The position numbers and the translations under genes were made by a program. The notes beneath the pieces are model-generated. The model had not been told where the DNA came from. It was given only the letters and a program-made list of their open reading frames with translations, and ran no database searches. A stretch of 18,448 nt of DNA from an uncultured Clostridia bacterium (GTDB lineage: Bacteria; Bacillota; Clostridia; Oscillospirales; Acutalibacteraceae): assembly GCA_947626485.1 (NCBI GenBank), contig CANQSG010000018.1:1-18448 (forward strand), read 5' to 3'. Positions 12,630 through 18,448 of the stretch are shown here, piece by piece (the stretch's first letter is position 1; the number at the start of each line of letters is the position of its first letter).

Positions 12630-13487
12630 TCATACGGAAAGGCCGTTTTGCAGTTTGGCGGCGGTCAGGGTGTTCTGCATGAGCATGGCGATCGTCATGG
12701 GGCCGACGCCGCCGGGCACCGGGGTGATGGCGCCGGCGATGGGCTCGACGGCGGCAAAGTCGACGTCGCCGCAAAGCGGGCCGTCCGCCGGGCGGTTCAC
12801 GCCGACGTCGATGACGACGGCGCCGGGCTTGACGAAGTCCGCCGTGACGAAGCGCGGCCGCCCGACCGCCGCGACGAGGATGTCGGCGGTGCGGCAGATT
12901 TCAGGCAGATTTTGCGTTTTGGAATGGCAAATCGTCACGGTGCCGTCCCGCCGCAGCAGCAGCATGGAAAGCGGCTTGCCGACGATGTTCGACCGCCCGA
13001 TGACGACGCAGCGCTTGCCCGCGATCTCGATGCCCGATTCGTCGAGCAGGCGGATGACGCCCGCCGGGGTGCAGGGCAGAAAGCGGCCGTTGCCGATGAG
13101 GATGCCGCCGACGTTCTGCGGGTGGAAGGCGTCGACGTCCTTTTCGGGCGAAATGGCGTTGATGACTGCCGTCTCGTCGAGGTGGCGGGGCAGCGGGAGC
13201 TGGCAGAGAATGCCGTTGACGTCGGCGCGGTCGTTGAGGGTCTGCACGCAGGAAAGCAGCGTCTCCTGCGTCGTATCGGCGGGCAGCAGAATCTCCTCGG
13301 ACAGAATGCCGAGCGCCTCACACGCCCGCTTTTTGTTGCGCACGTAAACCTGCGAGGCGGGATCCTCGCCGACGAGAATGACCGCCAGCATCGTCTGAAT
13401 CCCCCGTTCGCGCAGGGCGGCGACCTCCTTTGCGACCTCGGCCTTGACCTTTTCGGCGATCGCCTTGCCGTCAATTCGCTTCGCCAT
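12630..13487 (-). CDS. folD: Bifunctional methylene-THF dehydrogenase / methenyl-THF cyclohydrolase
   Basis: FolD interconverts 5,10-methylene-, 5,10-methenyl- and 10-formyl-tetrahydrofolate in the cytosol, feeding purine and formyl-methionine synthesis. The 285-residue protein is the usual length. The catalytic YxxxK pair is at Y48 and K52 in SQVYVRNKKRA. Other family motifs are QLPLPRHLDE, PCTPAGV, the nucleotide-binding VVIGRSNIVGKP, and the C-terminal signature PVPGGVGPMT. The start at 13487 follows GGGGAGGA by 8 bases. This start and its SD lie inside the end of lgt, giving a 17-base overlap. A long Arg/Lys-rich upstream extension is only lgt read in another frame and was excluded. Confidence 0.97.
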   Translation of the reverse strand: MAKRIDGKAIAEKVKAEVAKEVAALRERGIQTMLAVILVGEDPASQVYVRNKKRACEALGILSEEILLPADTTQETLLSCVQTLNDRADVNGILCQLPLPRHLDETAVINAISPEKDVDAFHPQNVGGILIGNGRFLPCTPAGVIRLLDESGIEIAGKRCVVIGRSNIVGKPLSMLLLRRDGTVTICHSKTQNLPEICRTADILVAAVGRPRFVTADFVKPGAVVIDVGVNRPADGPLCGDVDFAAVEPIAGAITPVPGGVGPMTIAMLMQNTLTAAKLQNGLSV

Positions 13488-14514
13488 CGTTCGGTTCCTC
13501 CCCTTCGGTTTCTTTTGTCGGCGCCGTTTGCGCGGCTTCTTCGGGCTCGGTCGGCGCTTCCTCCTGCGCCTCCTGCGCTTCTTCCTGCGCCTCTTCGGCG
13601 GCGAGCTCGGCGCGCGCCTGTTCCGCAGTGCGGGTGAAGCCGTCGGCGACTTCCTCCTCCGCGCCGACGTCAAACATGGCGTCGTATTCGACGGGCTTTT
13701 GCGCCTGCACGCGGCGCAGGCCGAGGATCAGGAGCGTCAGCCCGGCGAGACACAGCAGCGCGGAGAGCAGCTGCGAGACCCGGAAGGGGCCGATCATCAG
13801 GCTGTCGGTGCGCAACGATTCGATGACCGCACGGCCGAAGCCGTACCAGATGCAGTAGAGCAGGGAGATCTCACCCTTGAATTTGCGATGCTTGCTGCAA
13901 AAATGCAGCAGGAAGAAGCCGGCGAGGCACCAGAGCGATTCATAGAGGAAGCAGGGGTGCACCATCCCTTCCCCGACGGCGTCGATCGTATTCTTGCTTT
14001 CCATGCCCCAGAAATCGCTACCCGTCAGCCCGCCGAAGGCCTCCTGATTGACGAAATTGCCCCAGCGGCCGACGCTCTGGCCGATGAGGAAGCCGGTGGC
14101 GGCGAGGTCGAACATATCGAGCACGTTGACCTCGCGCAGGCGGCACATCAGGTAGCCGGACGCGAAAGCGCCGATCACGCCGCCGTAGATCGCGAGTCCG
14201 GCGAAGCCGCTCGAGCTGCCGAAGCCGAAGAAATCCCCGATCCCGGTCAGCTTTTCGCCGTCGAACAAAATGTAAAACAGGCGGGCGCAGAGGATGGCGA
14301 CGGGGGTGGCGACGAGGACGACGTCGAGCATGCGGTCGAGGTTGATCTCGTACCGCTTCGCGTTGCGCACGCCGTAGATGATCGCGAGCAAAAAGCCGAT
14401 GGCGATGAGAATGCCGTACCAGTAGACGTTCCAGCCCCTGCCGCCGCCGAGCGGGATGGTGAAGGCGATGGGGCGGATGGTTAAGTGGATGCCGAAAATC
14501 GTGACTTCGTACAT
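13471..14514 (-). CDS. lgt: Prolipoprotein diacylglyceryl transferase with acidic C-terminal tail
   Basis: Lgt moves a diacylglyceryl group from phosphatidylglycerol to the lipobox cysteine of prolipoproteins, the first step of lipoprotein maturation in the membrane. The 347-residue protein has about seven hydrophobic segments within residues 1-268. The Lgt signature is present as GRWGNFVNQEAFG (149-161, R150), with HPCFLYES (186-193) and a conserved arginine region at ESLRTDSL (232-239). The tail at about 270-347 is extra: hydrophilic, rich in Glu, Ala, Thr and Pro, with EEAQ repeats, probably disordered in the cytosol. AAGGAGG sits 6 bases before the start, just after the yfmH stop (11-base gap). 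Its 3' end overlaps folD by 17 bases. Confidence 0.96.
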   Translation of the reverse strand: MYEVTIFGIHLTIRPIAFTIPLGGGRGWNVYWYGILIAIGFLLAIIYGVRNAKRYEINLDRMLDVVLVATPVAILCARLFYILFDGEKLTGIGDFFGFGSSSGFAGLAIYGGVIGAFASGYLMCRLREVNVLDMFDLAATGFLIGQSVGRWGNFVNQEAFGGLTGSDFWGMESKNTIDAVGEGMVHPCFLYESLWCLAGFFLLHFCSKHRKFKGEISLLYCIWYGFGRAVIESLRTDSLMIGPFRVSQLLSALLCLAGLTLLILGLRRVQAQKPVEYDAMFDVGAEEEVADGFTRTAEQARAELAAEEAQEEAQEAQEEAPTEPEEAAQTAPTKETEGEEPNDGEAN

Positions 14515-14525
14515 ACGGTGCCTCC

Positions 14526-15800
14526 TTATTTGTTCGGCACGACGACCGAAAGCGCGGCGTATTCGTCCGACCAGAGGTCGAGCCGCGCGCAGACGTCTGC
14601 CGGGGTGAGCGTCCGCAGAATGCGGAGTTCTTCAAAGAGCGCCTCGTCGAACATGGCACATTCCACGAGCGCCGACGCGATGCCCTCGACGCTGTCGAAC
14701 CGCTTGATGACGTCGCCGTAAAGGCTGCGCTGGGCGGCGGCGAAAAGGCGGGGGTCGATGCCGTCGTTCTTCAGGCGGGCGACCTCTTTTTTGATGCGGT
14801 AGGCGACGGCGCGCGGGTCCTTCGACTCCCCTTCAAACAGGGCGGCGGCGTAGCCGTGGCCGGTGAAATATTCGGTCTCGAAGGCGTCGTTGATGAGCCC
14901 CTCGCGCAGCAGCGAGGCGTAAAGGGGCGAGGCGTCGCCCGCCAAAATTTCGAGCAGCATTTCGGTGCAGATTTTTTCCTTCAAGCTGCGCTGCGGGCGG
15001 TCGCAGCGCTCTTTGTAGCCGAAGCAAAACAGCGGCACCCCGACCTCGAGCGCCTGCTCGGTGTAGGCCTCGCAGACGGCGGTCGGCTCGGGCTCGGCGC
15101 AGCGCTCCACCGCGACCGGCGGCGTGTCCTTGAGCCCGGCGTCGATTTGGGACAACACCGCGTCGGTATCGAAGCGGCCGGCGACGCAGAGGAACATATT
15201 TGCGGGGTTATAAAAGGTGTGATAACAGCGGTAGAGCAGCTGATCGTCGATTTGCGCGATCGAGTCGACGGTGCCGGCGATGTCGACGCGCACGGGGTGG
15301 CGCAGGTACATCGCCTGCAAGAGATTGAAGAGCACCCGCCAGGAGGCGCTGTCGTCGTACATCCGAATCTCCTGCCCGATGATGCCCTGCTCCTTGCGCA
15401 CCGTTTCGGCGGTGAAATAGGGCGACTGGACAAAATCGAGCAGGATCGCGAGGTTGTCGGAAAAGCGGCTGCTGCAAGAGAAGAGGTAGCAGGTGCGGTC
15501 GAAGGAGGTGTAGGCATTCGCGTAGGCGCCGGTTTCGGCATAGCGGACGAAGGCGTCCCCCTCCTCGCTCTCGAACAGCTTGTGCTCGAGGAAATGGGCG
15601 ATCCCCGCCGGCACCGTGACCGGCGCGCCGCCGTCGACGGAAAAGCGGGTGTCGATCGAGCCGTAACGGGTGCCGAACAGGGCGTAGGAAGAGGCGTACT
15701 GCGGCTTTTCGAGCAGATAGACCCGCAGGCCGGACGAATGGGTCGCGAGGGTGTAGCTCTCCCCCAGCTCCTCGCTCGTGAAAATCTGTTTGCGCATCAT
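14526..15800 (-). CDS. yfmH: M16 peptidase-like protein YfmH, catalytic-motif partner, EF-P modification associated
   Basis: This member of the M16 (pitrilysin) family corresponds to B. subtilis YmfH, which NCBI names EF-P 5-aminopentanol modification-associated protein YfmH. Its biochemical job is not settled. The 424-residue protein retains the inverted zinc motif HFLEH (69-73). The downstream ligand is probably E144 in GQEIRMYDD, 71 residues after the last His, as expected. The C-terminal half is the second, non-catalytic M16 domain. The start overlaps the yfmF stop (ATGA, 15800-15797), and GGAGGAGGG lies about 9 bases upstream. A second ATG follows immediately, so the start is uncertain by one codon. 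M16 proteins of this type work in pairs, and the adjacent yfmF lacks the zinc motif. Confidence 0.9.
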   Translation of the reverse strand: MMRKQIFTSEELGESYTLATHSSGLRVYLLEKPQYASSYALFGTRYGSIDTRFSVDGGAPVTVPAGIAHFLEHKLFESEEGDAFVRYAETGAYANAYTSFDRTCYLFSCSSRFSDNLAILLDFVQSPYFTAETVRKEQGIIGQEIRMYDDSASWRVLFNLLQAMYLRHPVRVDIAGTVDSIAQIDDQLLYRCYHTFYNPANMFLCVAGRFDTDAVLSQIDAGLKDTPPVAVERCAEPEPTAVCEAYTEQALEVGVPLFCFGYKERCDRPQRSLKEKICTEMLLEILAGDASPLYASLLREGLINDAFETEYFTGHGYAAALFEGESKDPRAVAYRIKKEVARLKNDGIDPRLFAAAQRSLYGDVIKRFDSVEGIASALVECAMFDEALFEELRILRTLTPADVCARLDLWSDEYAALSVVVPNK

Positions 15801-17080
15801 GCTTCGGTTCCCTCCTCCGGTCGCAAGAGATAGACGGTGTGCAGCTTTACGCCGCGCGCCGCGTCGCGGACGGCTTCGCGGGTGACGGCGGCTGCCGCGT
15901 CGGAAACTTCGGCGGGCGTCATCGGCGCCGGGTCGGCCACGCGGTTGGCAAACCAGAGGTCGAGCGTGCCGGGGCTGTCGTCATAGGAGCGCAGCATTTC
16001 GCAGACGCTGCGCTTCGACGCCTCGAGGTCCGCGTCGGAAAATTCGCCCGCCCGCATCGCGTCGAGCTGGCGCAAAATCTCCTCCCGCGCGCGATCGGCG
16101 TTGGCGAGCTCGACGCCCGAATCGACCAGCAGCAGACCCTTCGATTTGACGAGCGAGGCGGAGCAATAATAACAAAGGCTGAGCTTTTCACGCACGTTGG
16201 CAAACAGGCGGGAATAGGGGCCGCCGCCGAAGAGGTCGGAACAGACGAAAAGCGGCATCGTCGGGCGGTCGAGGCCGTGCTGTCCGCAGGAGAAGCCCAG
16301 CACGAGCTTGCCCTGCGCGAGCTGCTGCGTTTCCGTCACCTCCCGCACGCGCTCCGCCGGTGTCGCCGGGGCGGTTTGCGTCAGGTCGGGGATGTCGGCG
16401 CGGGGAATCTCCCGGAAGGCGGCGGCGACGCGCTCGAACACGCCGCGCGGCAGCACCCGACCGACGATCTGCACCCGGACGAAAGCGGTTTGCAGCAGCC
16501 GCTGCCAGGCGGCAAAGAGGGCGGCGGGCGTGATGGCGTCGACCTGCGCGGGGGCGCCGAATTTCGACAGGCCGTAGGGGTCGCCGGCGAACATTTCCCC
16601 GGTCAGGCGGGAGCGGGCGTAAAGCCGCTTGTCGCTTTCCTCCGAGGCGATGCGCTCGCGCATCTGGCGCTTTTCGCGTTCGACGTCCTCGGCGCGAAAG
16701 GCCTCGCCGTCGAGGGCGGGCGCGAAGAGCAGCGAGGACAGCAGCTCGGCCGCGGTGCCGACCGTCGAGGTGTCGTCGAGCGAAAAGGCGTCGTCGATCA
16801 CCGAGATCGAAAGCCGCAGCTCCTGAAAGTCCCCGACCTTGGCGACGCAGGTCGAAAGCGTCGCCCCGTAGAGGCTGTGCAGCTTGTAATTCAACTTGGA
16901 AAAATCGGGGTACTGCGCCGAGCAGCTCGTCAGAACGTAGGGCAGCAGCGCGTTTTCCGCGACCGTTTCGGCGCGCAGCGGCAGGTAAAAGTGAAACGAC
17001 AGCAGCGTCGTTTTGAAGCGGGGGTTTTCGATGAAAAGCCCCTGCACGCCGTCACCCAGCGGCGTCAGCTTGTAAGCCAT
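15797..17080 (-). CDS. yfmF: M16 peptidase-like protein YfmF, non-catalytic partner, EF-P modification associated
   Basis: This 427-residue M16-family homologue corresponds to B. subtilis YmfF. Where the zinc site HxxEH should lie, it has NALLPYVLTS, so it cannot bind zinc in the usual way. It probably acts as the structural partner of YfmH, as in other paired M16 peptidases. The C-terminal half keeps the M16 fold, with LFGGGPYSRLF and REKLSLCYY. The start at 17080 has AGGAGGAG five to six bases away. An in-frame upstream ATG at 17176 would place the promoter -10 inside the gene and was rejected. It heads the leftward operon with yfmH, lgt, folD and the genes beyond. Confidence 0.9.
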   Translation of the reverse strand: MAYKLTPLGDGVQGLFIENPRFKTTLLSFHFYLPLRAETVAENALLPYVLTSCSAQYPDFSKLNYKLHSLYGATLSTCVAKVGDFQELRLSISVIDDAFSLDDTSTVGTAAELLSSLLFAPALDGEAFRAEDVEREKRQMRERIASEESDKRLYARSRLTGEMFAGDPYGLSKFGAPAQVDAITPAALFAAWQRLLQTAFVRVQIVGRVLPRGVFERVAAAFREIPRADIPDLTQTAPATPAERVREVTETQQLAQGKLVLGFSCGQHGLDRPTMPLFVCSDLFGGGPYSRLFANVREKLSLCYYCSASLVKSKGLLLVDSGVELANADRAREEILRQLDAMRAGEFSDADLEASKRSVCEMLRSYDDSPGTLDLWFANRVADPAPMTPAEVSDAAAAVTREAVRDAARGVKLHTVYLLRPEEGTEA

Positions 17081-17084
17081 GAAA

Positions 17085-17111
17085 TCTCCTCCTGTGCGCC
17101 AAAAGCGCAGG
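17085..17111 (-). promoter_or_regulatory. Possible SD-masking hairpin in the yfmF leader
   Basis: In the minus-strand RNA, CCUGCGC (17111-17105), a UUUUG loop and GCGCACAGG (17099-17091) can pair with a two-base bulge. The last AGG of the stem is the first part of the SD AGGAGGAG of yfmF, so folding would partly cover the ribosome site. The stem is short, and the reading is speculative. Confidence 0.3.
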
Positions 17112-17164
17112 ATTTTCGGCGGGAAAGGCGGACGCTGCGCGCCCGGCTTCCGCAATATATTAGA

Positions 17165-17193
17165 ATTATACCACACTTCCCCGCGAAACTCTA
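17165..17193 (-). promoter_or_regulatory. Sigma-A extended -10 promoter of the yfmF operon
   Basis: The minus strand reads TGGTATAAT at 17173-17165, an extended -10 with a perfect TATAAT. The -35 is weak: TAGAGT at 17193-17188 with a 17-base spacer. Transcription would begin near 17158, giving a leader of about 80 bases before the yfmF start. It is divergent from the cardiolipin synthase promoter about 70 bases to the right. Confidence 0.65.
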
Positions 17194-17241
17194 CCCATAA
17201 ATCGAAGAAATCCGAAATTTTATTCCCGCGCGCGGCGGCGC

Positions 17242-17270
17242 TTGCATTCGGCGCCGGTTTCTGCTACAAT
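17242..17270 (+). promoter_or_regulatory. Sigma-A promoter of the cardiolipin synthase gene
   Basis: TTGCAT (17242-17247) and TACAAT (17265-17270) are separated by 17 bases, and the -10 is extended by TGC. Transcription would start near 17277, about 34 bases before the start codon. That leader includes the SD GGGAGGAA. Confidence 0.75.
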
Positions 17271-17310
17271 AAAGATACAAAATTTTCATGTTCCGACGGG
17301 AGGAAATGCC

Positions 17311-18448
17311 ATGGCAAGTCCGCACAAACGCGGTTTTCGGAAACAGAAGCGCTTCGCGATCACGGTGGCGCTGCTCGCGATCGAGATCGCGCTCTTCGTC
17401 CTGTTTACGCTGCGGCTCTCGTCGAATATCCTCTGGGTCTACACCGCCGCGCAGGCCGTCAGCGTGCTCACCGCCATCTACATCGTCAACCGCAAAGGCA
17501 ACCCGAATTATAAGATCATGTGGATCCTCTTCATCCTGCTGGTGCCCTGCATCGGCGTGCTGACCTTCCTGCTCTGGGGCGGCGGCCGCGTCTTTCCCTA
17601 CATCAAGCGCCGCATGGAGCGCATCACCGCCTCGTATGCCGACGTGCTCGCCGAATGTCCCGACCTGCGCGAGCAGATCGCGCGCGAGGACCCCTTTTCC
17701 GCCCGGCAGGCGACCTATCTCGCCGAAAATTCCGGCTTTCCGGCGGCGGGCAATTCCGCCTGCGAATTTCTCGCGCCGGGCGAGGCCTTCTTCCCCCGCC
17801 TGCTCGAGGAGATCGAACGCGCCGAGCGGTATATTTTCCTCGAATACTTTATCCTCGCCGAGGGCACGCTCTGGGACGAGCTCTTCGCCCTGCTCGAACG
17901 CAAGGCAAAGGCGGGCGTTTCGGTGCGCATCATCTTCGACGATTTCGGCTCGATCAACCGGCAATACCGCGGCTTCGTCAAGCGGGTGCGGGCGGCGGGC
18001 ATCGAGATTTCCGCCTTCAATCCCCTGCGTCCCTCGGTCGACATCTTCATGAACAACCGCAACCACCGCAAGATCGCCGTCATCGACGGCAAGGTCGCCG
18101 CGACGGGCGGGCTGAACATCGGGGACGAATACGTCAACCGGCAGACCGTGCACGGGTACTGGATGGACTGCGGCGCGCTGATTACGGGCGACGCCGTGCG
18201 CAGCTTCGTCGTCATGTTCTGCATCATGTGGGAGTTCACGACCCGCAAGCACCTCGACGCCCGCGACTTTCTCGCCGACGCGCCGGTGGCGGATGACGGC
18301 TATCTGCTGCCCTATTGCGACGGGCCGACCAACGACCGCAACCCCGCCGAGGGGCTGTATATGCAAATCCTCAACACCGCGCAGCGCTACGTTTACATCG
18401 CCTCGCCCTACCTCATCCTCGACAACAACATCATAAACGCCCTGACGC
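17311..18448 (+). CDS. cls: Cardiolipin synthase, phospholipase D superfamily, 3' end cut by the window
   Basis: Cls joins two phosphatidylglycerol molecules into cardiolipin plus glycerol at the membrane. The visible 379 residues have N-terminal hydrophobic segments at about 16-35, 40-59 and 69-90. The first phospholipase D domain follows, with its HKD motif at H252, K254 and D259 in NHRKIAVIDGK, preceded by FLEYFILAEG. The second HKD motif, expected near residue 430, lies beyond the window; full proteins are usually about 480-510 residues. The start at 17311 follows GGGAGG (17298-17303) by 7 bases, and the promoter is just upstream. A PLD-family nuclease is excluded by the membrane segments and Cls-like spacing. 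The gene is transcribed away from the yfmF operon. Confidence 0.93.
   Translation, partial: MASPHKRGFRKQKRFAITVALLAIEIALFVLFTLRLSSNILWVYTAAQAVSVLTAIYIVNRKGNPNYKIMWILFILLVPCIGVLTFLLWGGGRVFPYIKRRMERITASYADVLAECPDLREQIAREDPFSARQATYLAENSGFPAAGNSACEFLAPGEAFFPRLLEEIERAERYIFLEYFILAEGTLWDELFALLERKAKAGVSVRIIFDDFGSINRQYRGFVKRVRAAGIEISAFNPLRPSVDIFMNNRNHRKIAVIDGKVAATGGLNIGDEYVNRQTVHGYWMDCGALITGDAVRSFVVMFCIMWEFTTRKHLDARDFLADAPVADDGYLLPYCDGPTNDRNPAEGLYMQILNTAQRYVYIASPYLILDNNIINALT

Noticed and set aside
13488..13673. Arg/Lys-rich N-terminal extension of FolD
   Set aside because: It is the acidic lgt tail read in another frame; FolD homologues start at the MAKRIDG-type sequence, which has an SD.
17081..17176. 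N-terminal extension of YfmF starting at 17176
   Set aside because: It would contain the TATAAT of its own promoter, so it would not be transcribed, and a strong SD marks 17080.
17288..17563. Short plus-strand frame starting MFRREEMPW
   Set aside because: It is out of frame with the cardiolipin synthase, whose membrane segments and HKD motif are read in the frame starting at 17311 with its own SD.

Overview
The window looks like a chromosomal segment of a high-GC, spore-forming member of the Clostridia, probably Oscillospiraceae-like. This is an inference from gene content: a SpoVAF-type germination protein, a SpoIID/LytB domain, the Firmicutes-type M16 pair linked to EF-P modification, and a class B sortase fold. 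Strong Shine-Dalgarno sites and GC-rich codon use run throughout. I see no tRNA, rRNA, CRISPR array, IS element or phage gene, and no gene-free stretch longer than about 230 bases.

Left arm, plus strand (about 113-8622). A near-consensus sigma-A promoter starts a run of five genes: a class I cysteine desulfurase, thiI (tRNA 4-thiouridine/thiamin sulfur transfer), a 939-residue CinA-sortase B fusion, an 877-residue membrane protein that ends in a SpoIID/LytB domain, and a small multidrug-export-type membrane protein. The run ends at a strong bidirectional terminator (8584-8622). The two large proteins are the most unusual part. They are paralogues over most of their length: MoaB/CinA-type fold, disordered linker, one membrane helix, sortase B fold, Ser/Thr-rich segment. 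The first keeps its recognisable motifs. The second has lost the MoCF-domain motifs and the sortase His and Cys, lacks the NMN-deamidase domain, and carries a SpoIID domain instead.

Middle and right, minus strand (17193 down to 8625). Seven genes are transcribed leftward from an extended -10 promoter: yfmF and yfmH (M16 peptidase homologues associated with EF-P 5-aminopentanol modification), lgt, folD, an unrecognised type I membrane protein, a spoVAF-like germination gene and an htrA/degP-like protease. The first five are tightly packed, with overlaps or gaps of 11 bases or fewer. spoVAF appears to have its own forespore (sigma-G-like) promoter. htrA follows a 149-base leader that contains a perfect 18-base palindrome.

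Right edge, plus strand. A cardiolipin synthase gene has a clear sigma-A promoter divergent from the yfmF promoter and runs off the window after its first HKD motif.

The shared theme is envelope and spore biology (sortase, SpoIID, Lgt, HtrA, cardiolipin synthase, SpoVAF) mixed with sulfur transfer, one-carbon metabolism and EF-P maturation. All functional calls rest on motif reading by eye; no database search was run.
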